Assembly (NCBI GenBank): GCA_965203755.1
Contig: OZ241910.1
Location: 3,038,001-3,102,000 of the forward strand
Direction of reading: 5' to 3'
Source: UBA6055 sp965203755
GTDB taxonomy: Bacteria > Chloroflexota > Anaerolineae > Aggregatilineales > Phototrophicaceae
Length of the DNA stretch: 64,000 nucleotides
Under the pieces are notes generated by a model. That model did not search any database and was not told where the DNA came from. It was given only the letters and a program-made list of their open reading frames with translations. This document shows positions 1-7,769 of the stretch, in pieces. Position numbers and translations under genes: made by a program. Every line of letters begins with the position of its first letter. The stretch's first letter is position 1.

Positions 1-24
1 TGGGGCAGGCCAAAGCCTACCCCA
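1..24 (-). terminator. Hairpin after the duplicated binding-protein gene
   Basis: Bases 1-10 and 15-24 form a 10-bp inverted repeat with one wobble pair and a four-base loop. It begins ten bases past the stop of the minus-strand binding-protein gene, as a terminator would. The window ends here, so a following U tract cannot be seen. Confidence 0.45.
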
Positions 25-33
25 AACTTTCGC

Positions 34-1932
34 TTAGTTGCCGGTGTAGATAAAGCGGGCGACGTCAGGGTCGTCCACATTATCGACGGTGATAACAGCA
101 TAGCCAGTCGGCACGCGGGCGGGCATGGATGTCACACCGCGCAGGTTGGCCGCCTGCGCCACCACGCCAAGATAGCCCATGTCGGCTGGCTTCTGCGCGA
201 TCACCAGCGAGACGATGCCATCATTCAAAAAGCCGATGTTCTCTTCGCTGGCATCAAACAGAGCCACCTCAATCGCGCCCTGCAAACCGGCGTTCTGAAT
301 CGCGGTGCCGGCGCCCAGTGCGCCAAAGGTGTTGGTGGCGAACATCCCGACGATTTCAGGATTAGCCTGCAAGACGGCCGCCGTTTGCTGTTGAGCCATA
401 TCGGCGCTGTTTTCGTTGTAATCGACGCGCACCACGGCCAGACCAAAATCTTCGGCGGCTTGCAGACAGCCTTCTTCGCGCTGGTCGGTCGTGCTGATGC
501 CCGGGCGGGTGTTGGAGATGTAGATCTGCGCGCCTTCGCCCAGCTGGTCAGCCAAAGACGAGCAGGCGATGTAGCCGCCTTGAACGTTGTCCGAGCCGAT
601 GTAGGAAAGCGGGAAGGTGACTTCGCCGTCGACATAGTCGCCGTCGCCGATGAAGGTATCCACGGTCAGCACCGGGATGCCGGCCTCGTGGGCTTCCTGC
701 AAGACTGGGATCGACTGCTCTTTGTCATTGGGCGCTGTGACCAAGGAAGCAATGTCGCCGCGCGCGATCAAAGCCTCAATGATGGGCGCCGAGACGGTCA
801 CATCGAAACGTTCAGGGTCTTGCTGAATGACATTGATGCCCAAACGGCCGGCGGCGGCGTAGACACCGCGCGACATGGTGATGTAAAAGGGATCGGGATT
901 CACGCCCGGCACAAACGCCAGGTTATAGCTGTCATCCAGCGCCGCCTGTGGTTCGCTGGTGTTGCTGGTATAGATAAACCGCGCCACATCCGGGTCGTCC
1001 ACATTGTCGGCATTGATGACGGCATAGCCGGTCGGAATCCGCGCCGGGAGGCTGGCGACGCCATCAAGGTAGGCGGTTGCCAGCGCCACGCCCAGATAGC
1101 CCATGTCAGCCGGTTTCTGCGCGATCACCAGCGAGACGATGCCATCATTCAAAAAGCCGATGTTCTCTTCGCTGGCGTCAAACAGCGCCACCTCAATCGC
1201 GCCCTGCAAACCGGCGTTCTGAATCGCGGTGCCGGCGCCCAATGCGCCAAAGGTGTTGGTGGCGAACATGCCGACAATATCAGGATTAGCCTGCAAGACA
1301 GCCGCCGTTTGCTGCTGGGCGGTGTCGGCGCTGTTTTCGTTGTAATCGACGCGGGCGACGACCAAACCGCGGTCTTCAGCCGCTTGCAGACAGCCTTCCT
1401 CGCGCTGGTCGGTGGTGCTGATGCCCGGGCGCGTGTTGGAAACATAGATCTTCGCGCCTTCGCCCAGCTTGTCCGCCAATGACGAACAGGCGATGTATCC
1501 GCCCTGAACATTGTCCGAGCCGATGTAGGAAATCGGGAAAGTGACTTCGCCGTCGGCATAGTCGCCGTCGCCGATGAAGGTATCTACCGTCAGCACCGGG
1601 ATGCCGGCCTCATGCGCCTCCTGCAAGACCGGGATGGACTGCTCTTTGTCATTGGGCGCGGTGACCAAGGCGTCAATGTCGCCGCGGGCGATCAAAGCCT
1701 CAATGATGGGCGCCGAGATGGTCACATCGAAACGTTCCGGGTCCTGCTGGATGATCTCCAGCCCAAGATCAGCGGCCGCTTGGTACACGCCGGCGCTCAT
1801 GGTGATGTAAAAGGGATCGGGGTTGACACCCGGAACAAAAGCAACGGTATAAGCGTCGTCTTGCGCGATGGCGCCTGGAGCGAGGCTTATCACAAACAGC
1901 GCGATGGCTAATAGAACAAGCAATTTTCTCAT
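34..1932 (-). CDS. Tandemly duplicated sugar-type ABC substrate-binding protein
   Basis: A secreted periplasmic-binding-protein type 1 (Peripla_BP_4, ribose/fructose-like) present twice in one chain of 632 aa. The signal peptide covers residues 1-23 and ends APGAIA. Domain 1 (about 25-330) and domain 2 (about 332-632) are nearly identical: both start with FVPGVNPDPFYITMS, share QQDPERFDV, NTRPGISTTDQREEGC and ATNTFGALGAG, and end DNVDDPDVARFIYT. The usual protein is one domain of about 330 aa, so this is a recent internal duplication. An AAGGAG ribosome site precedes the ATG. No permease or ATPase for it is visible; they may lie beyond the window start. The substrate is probably a monosaccharide, by family. 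Two linked domains might give two binding sites per transporter, or the duplication may be transient. Confidence 0.9.
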   Translation of the reverse strand: MRKLLVLLAIALFVISLAPGAIAQDDAYTVAFVPGVNPDPFYITMSAGVYQAAADLGLEIIQQDPERFDVTISAPIIEALIARGDIDALVTAPNDKEQSIPVLQEAHEAGIPVLTVDTFIGDGDYADGEVTFPISYIGSDNVQGGYIACSSLADKLGEGAKIYVSNTRPGISTTDQREEGCLQAAEDRGLVVARVDYNENSADTAQQQTAAVLQANPDIVGMFATNTFGALGAGTAIQNAGLQGAIEVALFDASEENIGFLNDGIVSLVIAQKPADMGYLGVALATAYLDGVASLPARIPTGYAVINADNVDDPDVARFIYTSNTSEPQAALDDSYNLAFVPGVNPDPFYITMSRGVYAAAGRLGINVIQQDPERFDVTVSAPIIEALIARGDIASLVTAPNDKEQSIPVLQEAHEAGIPVLTVDTFIGDGDYVDGEVTFPLSYIGSDNVQGGYIACSSLADQLGEGAQIYISNTRPGISTTDQREEGCLQAAEDFGLAVVRVDYNENSADMAQQQTAAVLQANPEIVGMFATNTFGALGAGTAIQNAGLQGAIEVALFDASEENIGFLNDGIVSLVIAQKPADMGYLGVVAQAANLRGVTSMPARVPTGYAVITVDNVDDPDVARFIYTGN

Positions 1933-2249
1933 TGTAAATCTCCTTGTGGATGAAAATAGACTGCGAGCTTCATAAAACGTTGCCTAGCATTTTACCATAG
2001 ATGTCCTTTCTCACTTGGGAACAGATTGTGCAAGAAGCATATCCAGATACGGCGCGGCGAGGCTGATTGCGCCAATAGGCGTCTGCATATCGCTGCTGGC
2101 CGCGGCCGGCCTTTCCTCTGTACTCATATCCGCCCAGCGTTTCATAGCGATTCCTCCTTGAAACAACTGTATTCGATTTTGCTTGATTCGTCAAATGTTC
2201 CTTTTTTTGTTATTTTTACCAACGTTGCGGTGGATGAAGGGTTCAGGGG
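1933..2249. other. Intergenic region between divergent genes
   Basis: This 317-base gap separates the minus-strand binding protein from the plus-strand PFK-like gene. It holds the possible 44-residue gene at 2011-2145. Bases 2160-2225 are AT-rich, with T runs, and may hold the promoter of the kinase pair, but no clear -35/-10 pair stands out. No other gene is supported. Confidence 0.5.
2011..2145 (-). CDS. Possible 44-residue protein of unknown function
   Basis: A short reading frame with a perfect AAGGAGG site eight bases before its ATG. The product starts MKRWADMSTEERPAA and ends LLAQSVPK. It has no signal peptide or membrane helix. The stretch MQTPIGAISLAAPYL faintly recalls the region around the phospho-acceptor of histidine kinases but has no histidine, so I assign no function. 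It lies upstream of the duplicated binding-protein gene on the same strand, with about 80 bases between them, and could be co-transcribed with it. The case rests on the ribosome site alone. Confidence 0.35.
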   Translation of the reverse strand: MKRWADMSTEERPAAASSDMQTPIGAISLAAPYLDMLLAQSVPK

Positions 2250-3197
2250 ATGAAGACGCTTATAGTGGTCAGCGGCGGGGATGCGCCCGGCATCAATACG
2301 GTCATCGACCGATTTACGCGGCTGGCGGCGCGAAATCAGGACGAGGTCCTTGGGGCGCAGGGCGGCTTCGCTGGTCTGCTGGCCGGTGATGTGGTTGAAA
2401 TCGACCTGACCCTAACCGCCTTGCTCGCCGGGCGCGGCGGAACGTATCTTTCGTCCAGCCGCGGGCCGGCGCTCAAGGCCGCCGATGCCAAACATAAACT
2501 GGCTTCCGTCATGGCGCAGCATGGCATCGACAACCTGCTGCTGTTTGGCGGCGACGGCACTATCAGGCATATTTTGCCGCGCCTGCATCGTTGGGGGATC
2601 GCCTGCATTGCCTTGCCGACGACGATTGATAATGATGTCGCTGGAACGGATTATACCTTGGGGCATGATTCAGCCTGCAATTTCGCTTTTCAGGCTATTG
2701 AAGGCATATTGGCGACGGCCCATGCCCTGCCGGGGCGGATTTTCATGGTCGAAACGCTCGGCGGGGATACTGGTTATCTGGCTTTGGCAATCGCTTATGC
2801 CAGCGGCGCCCATGCCGTGCTGGTGCCGGAATATCCCCGTCCGCCGCTTTATCCACGGCTGAAAGCGCTGGTGGCGCAATCGGGCTATGCCCTGGTGGTT
2901 CTCTCTGAAGGAGCGCCGTCCATCCCGCAGCTGGTGAAGGCGGTTCCAGACCGGGCGGGAGCGCGTTTGCGGTATGTCAAGCTGGGGCATGCCCAGCGCG
3001 GCGCCGCCGTATCGCATCGGGATCGGCGCATCGCGCAGGATATGTCCAGAATCGCTTATCAGGCTTTGCGGGACGACGTTCGCATTGGCGCGGTGGTTTC
3101 GCGGCATGGCGCGCTGACCTTGCAGGAGGGAACGATGCCCGACGAGAAAAAATCGCCGCCGGATTATTGCCAATATGCGTTTGTCAATGGCTTATGA
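2250..3197 (+). CDS. 6-phosphofructokinase-like kinase (PFK family)
   Basis: A 315-residue protein of the PfkA fold, close to the usual 320 aa. It keeps the N-terminal nucleotide loop GGDAPGIN, the GGDGT motif, TIDND (the aspartate is the catalytic base in PFKs), a SEGAP segment and LGHAQRG. The glycine in GGDG is typical of ATP-dependent rather than PPi-dependent enzymes. Two places deviate: PTTIDND replaces the usual PGTIDND, and LGGDTG stands where MGR normally supplies a substrate-binding arginine. The substrate may therefore be a sugar phosphate other than fructose 6-phosphate. GAAGGG lies eight bases before the ATG. The stop overlaps the start of the ROK kinase gene by four bases, implying translational coupling and a shared sugar pathway. 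Confidence 0.82.
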   Translation: MKTLIVVSGGDAPGINTVIDRFTRLAARNQDEVLGAQGGFAGLLAGDVVEIDLTLTALLAGRGGTYLSSSRGPALKAADAKHKLASVMAQHGIDNLLLFGGDGTIRHILPRLHRWGIACIALPTTIDNDVAGTDYTLGHDSACNFAFQAIEGILATAHALPGRIFMVETLGGDTGYLALAIAYASGAHAVLVPEYPRPPLYPRLKALVAQSGYALVVLSEGAPSIPQLVKAVPDRAGARLRYVKLGHAQRGAAVSHRDRRIAQDMSRIAYQALRDDVRIGAVVSRHGALTLQEGTMPDEKKSPPDYCQYAFVNGL

Positions 3198-4147
3198 GCG
3201 ACTATCTGGCGATTGATTTTGGCGGAACGCGCGCGCGGGCGGCCTTGTTTGATGCCGACTGTCAGATGATTCGCCGGGCTGAAACCGCCAGCAGAGTCGA
3301 AGAAGGGCAGGACCGGGCGCTTGAACGTTTGACTGCGCTGGGGCAGTCGCTCGCCGCGCCGTCCGCGAAACTTGCCGCGGTGGGCATCGCGGCGCCCGGC
3401 CCGCTGGATGCGGCGGCCGGCATCATCGTCAAGGCGGAAACCTTGCCCGGCTGGTCGAATGTTCCGATAGCGGCCATCTTGAGCCAAGCCTTCGGCCATG
3501 TTCCGGCTTATGTTCAAAATGATGGCAATCTGGGCGCTTTGGCAGAATATCACCGCGGCGCCGGTCAAGGGGCTGACCCCATGATTTACCTGACCCTAAG
3601 CACCGGCATCGGCGGCGGCGCAGTCATTGACGGCAGGCTGTTCACGGGCGCCAAATCGCTTGCCATTGAACCCGGTCACATGCGCTTGAGCCTGCCCGAC
3701 GGCAGCTATCGGCGGCTGGAAGAACTGGCATCCGGCACGGCATTGGGATATTGGGCGCGCCGCAGTTTGGCAGCCGCGAAGCAGGCATCGTCGCTGCGCG
3801 GGCGAAATCGGGTTGACGGCCAGGCCGTTGGCGAAGCCGCGCTGGCCGGCGATGAACTGGCTTTGCGCGTGGTTCGCCAGGCTGGAGAATGGCTGGGGCT
3901 GGGGCTGGTCAATTTACTGCATCTCTTCAATCCGGCGGCGATTGTCATCGGCGGCAGCGTCATCAATCTAGGCGAGTTAATCCTTGAACCGGCCGACAGG
4001 ATGATTCGTCAGCATCTGCTACACGATGCCTTTTACGCCGAAGGGCTTGTCCGGCCGGCGGCGCTAAAGGAAGATGTCTGCCTGGTTGGCGCCGCCCTGT
4101 ACGCGCAATGGCAATATGGCCATCTTGATGATCCAAAACAGCCATAG
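3194..4147 (+). CDS. ROK-family sugar kinase
   Basis: A cytoplasmic sugar kinase of the ROK family (glucokinase/N-acetylsugar kinase group), 317 aa. The phosphate loop AIDFGGTRARAALFD is at the N-terminus, VQNDGNLGALAEY carries the catalytic aspartate region, and STGIGGGAVIDGRL is followed by EPGHMRL with the conserved histidine. The cysteine zinc motif (CxCGxxGCxE) that normally follows is absent and replaced by LPDGSYRRLEELASG, which sets it apart from bacterial glucokinases of the NagC type. The start is the ATG overlapping the upstream stop (ATGA); an upstream in-frame ATG would lie deep inside the kinase gene before it. No helix-turn-helix precedes the domain, so it is an enzyme and not a repressor. 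It probably acts with the PFK-like protein in two successive phosphorylations. Confidence 0.87.
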   Translation: MSDYLAIDFGGTRARAALFDADCQMIRRAETASRVEEGQDRALERLTALGQSLAAPSAKLAAVGIAAPGPLDAAAGIIVKAETLPGWSNVPIAAILSQAFGHVPAYVQNDGNLGALAEYHRGAGQGADPMIYLTLSTGIGGGAVIDGRLFTGAKSLAIEPGHMRLSLPDGSYRRLEELASGTALGYWARRSLAAAKQASSLRGRNRVDGQAVGEAALAGDELALRVVRQAGEWLGLGLVNLLHLFNPAAIVIGGSVINLGELILEPADRMIRQHLLHDAFYAEGLVRPAALKEDVCLVGAALYAQWQYGHLDDPKQP

Positions 4148-4463
4148 ATTCATTTTGACATGCCTAGCCGGCCGGCATCAGCACAATCGAGCCGAGCGTT
4201 TCAACCGCGCCAAATCGGTGGCAATAGACCTGCCGTTTTTGGCAATAAATGGCGGTCCAGGGCGTGATAAGTGACGGATACTGCGCCGTGACGGCAGCTA
4301 ACGATGAAGCGAAGGATACGGAATGAACTTCTTTGACTCATAAAAAGCCTTTTTTTGCAAGATATTGAAACGCGCCCCACGATGCACATATCATAGGCAA
4401 AACAGCTATTGAACGCTATACTGAAATAATTGAATGTCTGGATGAGAGCAAAGGACAGGGTTT
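4148..4463. other. Intergenic region before the arabinofuranosidase
   Basis: A 316-base gap. It contains a GCCGGCCGGC palindrome at about 4169, an AT-rich stretch from 4335, and the probable promoter of the next gene at 4394-4422. A minus-strand frame over 4166-4300 reads as protein-like sequence but has no start codon, so I do not call it a gene. Confidence 0.4.
4394..4422 (+). promoter_or_regulatory. Probable sigma-70 promoter of the GH51 gene
   Basis: TAGGCA at 4394-4399 (four of six matches to TTGACA), 17 bases, then TATACT at 4417-4422 (five of six matches to TATAAT). It lies 45 bases before the start codon in an AT-rich patch. Confidence 0.45.
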
Positions 4464-4466
4464 GTG

Positions 4467-6476
4467 ATGAAGCAGGCGAGCATCAGGATTCATCTCGATG
4501 AGGTGATTGGCGAGGCGCATGACCATCTCTATGGCGCCAATCTTGAGCATATCGGACAGGCGATTTATGGCGGCATCTGGGCCGAGATGCTGCGCGGCCG
4601 CAAATTCGCCGGCTGTGATTATATGTACACCGCGCCCAGCGAAGGCTTGCATAATATCCATCCCAGCATTGGGGTTGTGGTGCCGTGGCAGGCCAAAAAT
4701 CCCGATTATGAGCGGGTGCTGTATGTCCATGACAACACCACCTTTTACACTGGACGGCAGTCGCAGCGGATTACAATCCGTCAGCCTGACGGTCAAGCGC
4801 ATGGCATCAAACAGGCTGGGCTGTATCTGCAAGCTGGACGTCATTATGACCTGCGGATTGTCCTCAAGGGCGAGGGACAGGCGGCGGACATTCAATTAGG
4901 CGATGAAAGCTGGCGCGTGCCGGATTTGAGCGCCGATTGGCAGACTTATCATCATGCCTTCACCCGAACGGGGGAACATCCCAAGGGCGAATTCAGCCTG
5001 ACGATTGACGAGGGCACGGTCTGGATAGGCTGCGCCTCATTGATGCCAGCCGACCATGTCAAAGGCTTTCGGGCCGATGTCATTGCCGCGCTCAAAGCAT
5101 GGTCACCGACGCAGCTGCGCTGGCCCGGCGGCAATTTCGCATCGGCTTATCACTGGAAAAACGGCATTGGCGACCGCGACAAACGCCCGGCTTATCTGGA
5201 TCCAGCTTGGTGGCTGTGGGAATCCAACGATGTGGGGACGGATGAATTTATCGAACTGTGCCGTCTGATCGATGCCGAGCCGGCGCTTGCTGTCAATATG
5301 GGCGATGGCGCGGTCGATGAAGCCCGGGACTGGGTCGAGTATTGCAATGGGGACGCCGCCACAGCTTATGGCGCGCGGCGGCTGGAGAATGGCTGTTCCG
5401 AACCGCATCAGGTCAAACTGTGGTTTGTTGGCAACGAACAGTTCGGCAACTGGCAGGTGGGGCATGTGGATGCCGAAACCTATGCCCGCCGTTATCTTGA
5501 ATTTGCCCGCGCCATGCGTCAGGTGGACGAGGGCTTGACATTGATTGGAGTCGGGGCGCCGGCGAATCTGTATGGACATTGGAACGAGCAGGTATTAAAA
5601 ATCGCATCCGCCGAAATGGATCAATTCAGCCTGCATTATTATTCGCTTCGCACCGAAAAAATGGAGCGGACGCCAGCCCCTGAACTGCTGTATCTGCCCA
5701 AAATCGCCGCCTGGCATGAGGTGGCCGGGATGCTGGACGCTACCCTGGCCGTCGTGGATGAATTTTCGGTTAAGCCGATGCCGGTCGCCTTTGACGAATG
5801 GAACACTTACGTCGGCGCCAAAGCCCCGGATTATATTGAAGACTACAATCTGGCTGATGCGCTCTATGCCGCGTCGGTGATGAACCTCTGCATTCAACGG
5901 GCGGATCGAATCAAGTACAGCGCCATTTATCATCTGGTGAATGTCATGGGCTGTTATGTCACCGCGCCCTTGTACCATTGGCAGGCGGTCAATCTGGGTC
6001 GCGGCGGCGGCTGGGTGCCGATGTCCATTGGCGACAGTCCAGCCGCGCCGGCCCTCATCAAAATGCCGGCGACCCTGGTCTTGGAATTGATGACCCGATA
6101 TCGCGGTCAGTATGCTGTTCAATGCGAGGTTGAATGCGAGACCTTTGCCAGCCCGGCCGCCGGGAATATGCCCGGATTTGAAGCGGTTCCGCTGGTGAAT
6201 GCCGCCGCGACTTGGGATGCCGAGCGGCAGACAGTGTATGTTTCGGTGGTGAACTGCTGCGTTGATGAGCCGACGCGCATTCGGCTGGCCGGCTTTGAAC
6301 ACGCCGCCGAAATCGAAATGCACACGGTGTCGGGCGCGAGTCCTTTGACGACCAATACCTTTGATGCCCCTGATGCGATTCAAATCCAGCATGAACAGGC
6401 GCCGGCCGACCAGTTGACGCTGCCGCGCCACAGCTATGCCATGCTGGCGCTGCGCCTGACGGATCATGATCTTTGA
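4467..6476 (+). CDS. Alpha-L-arabinofuranosidase, GH51
   Basis: A retaining glycosidase that removes arabinofuranose side chains from arabinan or arabinoxylan. The chain has 669 aa. The N-terminus shows the GH51 pattern HLYGANLEHIGQAIYGG and EMLRGRKF, the TIM barrel contains RWPGGNFASAYHW, the acid/base glutamate is in FVGNEQFGNW (about residue 324) and the nucleophile is in AFDEWN (about 444). A beta domain closes the protein. No signal peptide is present, so it probably acts in the cytoplasm on imported oligosaccharides. GTG at 4464 and ATG at 4467 are adjacent; ATG has the better distance from AGGACAGGG. The gene stands alone behind its own promoter, but xylAB and a sugar ABC operon elsewhere in the window fit pentose-polymer use. 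Confidence 0.93.
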   Translation: MKQASIRIHLDEVIGEAHDHLYGANLEHIGQAIYGGIWAEMLRGRKFAGCDYMYTAPSEGLHNIHPSIGVVVPWQAKNPDYERVLYVHDNTTFYTGRQSQRITIRQPDGQAHGIKQAGLYLQAGRHYDLRIVLKGEGQAADIQLGDESWRVPDLSADWQTYHHAFTRTGEHPKGEFSLTIDEGTVWIGCASLMPADHVKGFRADVIAALKAWSPTQLRWPGGNFASAYHWKNGIGDRDKRPAYLDPAWWLWESNDVGTDEFIELCRLIDAEPALAVNMGDGAVDEARDWVEYCNGDAATAYGARRLENGCSEPHQVKLWFVGNEQFGNWQVGHVDAETYARRYLEFARAMRQVDEGLTLIGVGAPANLYGHWNEQVLKIASAEMDQFSLHYYSLRTEKMERTPAPELLYLPKIAAWHEVAGMLDATLAVVDEFSVKPMPVAFDEWNTYVGAKAPDYIEDYNLADALYAASVMNLCIQRADRIKYSAIYHLVNVMGCYVTAPLYHWQAVNLGRGGGWVPMSIGDSPAAPALIKMPATLVLELMTRYRGQYAVQCEVECETFASPAAGNMPGFEAVPLVNAAATWDAERQTVYVSVVNCCVDEPTRIRLAGFEHAAEIEMHTVSGASPLTTNTFDAPDAIQIQHEQAPADQLTLPRHSYAMLALRLTDHDL

Positions 6477-6527
6477 CGCTGCCATGATCGGCAGAGACCG
6501 GCGGCGATTGAACTGGCGGATTAAGTG

Positions 6528-6556
6528 ATGGAATAATCAAGAGGTTTTTGTATAAT
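6528..6556 (+). promoter_or_regulatory. Probable promoter of the MacAB-like operon
   Basis: A perfect TATAAT is at 6551-6556. The -35 region at the right distance (6528-6533) is poor. Transcription from here would start near 6563, leaving about 50 bases of leader before the GTG at 6612, which supports that start over the codons at 6564-6567. Confidence 0.4.
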
Positions 6557-6611
6557 CGCGCCGTTGATGAAAAGGGCTGCCAAAATTGCGTTTAGCTGGG
6601 AAAGGATTACC

Positions 6612-7769
6612 GTGCGATATTTTATAATTCTGGCGCTGGGCTTATTGCTGATGACCGGCTGCGCTTCGCCGGCGACCTTCGGCGATGCCATTACCGAAGG
6701 CGAGCCAACGCCCATCCCAACCCCGATTGTCCCCCAAAAACCCGTGTATCAGGTCGAGCGCGGCACGATTGTCTATGAACGCCGTTTTTTCGGGCGGATT
6801 GCGCCGGTGGTCACTTCAGAGATTGGATTCGAGATTGACGGGCGCGTTCTGGAAACCTTGGTCGCCCCGGGCGATGCGGTCACCGAAGGCGATGTCCTGG
6901 CGCGGCTGAATACATCGGCATGGGAAGCCGAATTGTTCGCCGCCGAAGAAGACCTGGCGATTGCCCAGTCCATCTTTGACAGCGCCGACAGTCAGGTGCG
7001 CTTTGACAGCCAGCGGGCGCAGCTGAATCTTGATATGGCGCAGCTGCGGCTGGATTATGCCATTGCCCAGGCGGCGAATCCACCGAGCGGCGACGATGAA
7101 CTCAACATCAGCCTCCGCAGCATTGAGCGCGGTCTGGCGCAGGTGGCCATCGACGAATTAACCGAAGGCGTTGACCCGCAGCTGCGCTTTGATGTGACGC
7201 GGGCGCAAAAACGGGTTGACGAAATCAAGGCGACCATCGCCAAAGCCGAGTTGAAGGCGTCTATGTCCGGGCATGTCATTTACTTTTCGCCAGACCCGGG
7301 CGAGCCGATAACCGCCTTTGAACCGATTGCAGTCCTTGCCGACCTGTCGCTGCTGGAAATCACCGATGAAATGAATCCCGATGATCTGGCTGAACTGACC
7401 GCGGGGATGCCGGCGATCATTCAACGCGCCAGTATTCCCGGCGAGGTCTATGCTGGCGCGATTGCCCGCTTGCCCGCGCCTTATGGCTTGGGGCCTGACG
7501 AGCTTGTCCATGTCGAATTCGAGACCCAGCCGCCGCCGGAAGAATTCAAGGTCGGAGATCGGATGTCTTACACTGTGACCATTGAAGAGCGCCGGGACGC
7601 GCTGTGGCTGCCTTCATCAGCCATACGTCAGTTTAGCGGCCGCGATTTCGTCGTCGTTCAGCATGACAGCGTACAGCGGCGGGTTGATGTGCGGCTGGGA
7701 CTGGAAGGCAGGGAGCGGGTCGAAATCCTTGAAGGCCTTGAAGAGAATCAAACGGTGATTGGTCCATGA
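6612..7769 (+). CDS. Membrane-fusion/periplasmic-adaptor-like lipoprotein (HlyD/MacA family)
   Basis: A 385-residue adaptor subunit. It begins with a lipoprotein signal, hydrophobic core RYFIILALGLLL followed by the lipobox LMTGC, so it is probably anchored on the outer face of the membrane. A proline/threonine-rich spacer follows, then the biotinyl-lipoyl half ERRFFGRIAPVVTSEIGFEI with VAPGDAVTEGDVLARL, a coiled-coil hairpin of heptads (about 105-230) and the second lipoyl half KAELKASMSGHVIYF, then a beta-barrel domain. GTG at 6612 was chosen because AAAGGA lies eight bases upstream and the lipoprotein signal starts there. It overlaps the permease gene by four bases and is the first gene of a four-gene operon. 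The substrate of the complex is unknown. Confidence 0.85.
   Translation: MRYFIILALGLLLMTGCASPATFGDAITEGEPTPIPTPIVPQKPVYQVERGTIVYERRFFGRIAPVVTSEIGFEIDGRVLETLVAPGDAVTEGDVLARLNTSAWEAELFAAEEDLAIAQSIFDSADSQVRFDSQRAQLNLDMAQLRLDYAIAQAANPPSGDDELNISLRSIERGLAQVAIDELTEGVDPQLRFDVTRAQKRVDEIKATIAKAELKASMSGHVIYFSPDPGEPITAFEPIAVLADLSLLEITDEMNPDDLAELTAGMPAIIQRASIPGEVYAGAIARLPAPYGLGPDELVHVEFETQPPPEEFKVGDRMSYTVTIEERRDALWLPSSAIRQFSGRDFVVVQHDSVQRRVDVRLGLEGRERVEILEGLEENQTVIGP

Noticed and set aside
385..1482. Long open frame (365 codons) opposite the duplicated binding-protein gene
   Set aside because: It mirrors both repeats of the real gene in antisense and its product has no domain pattern; high-GC codon structure leaves such frames open.
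4166..4320. Minus-strand protein-like frame before the GH51 gene
   Set aside because: No start codon or ribosome site, and in-frame stops lie just upstream; at most a gene remnant.
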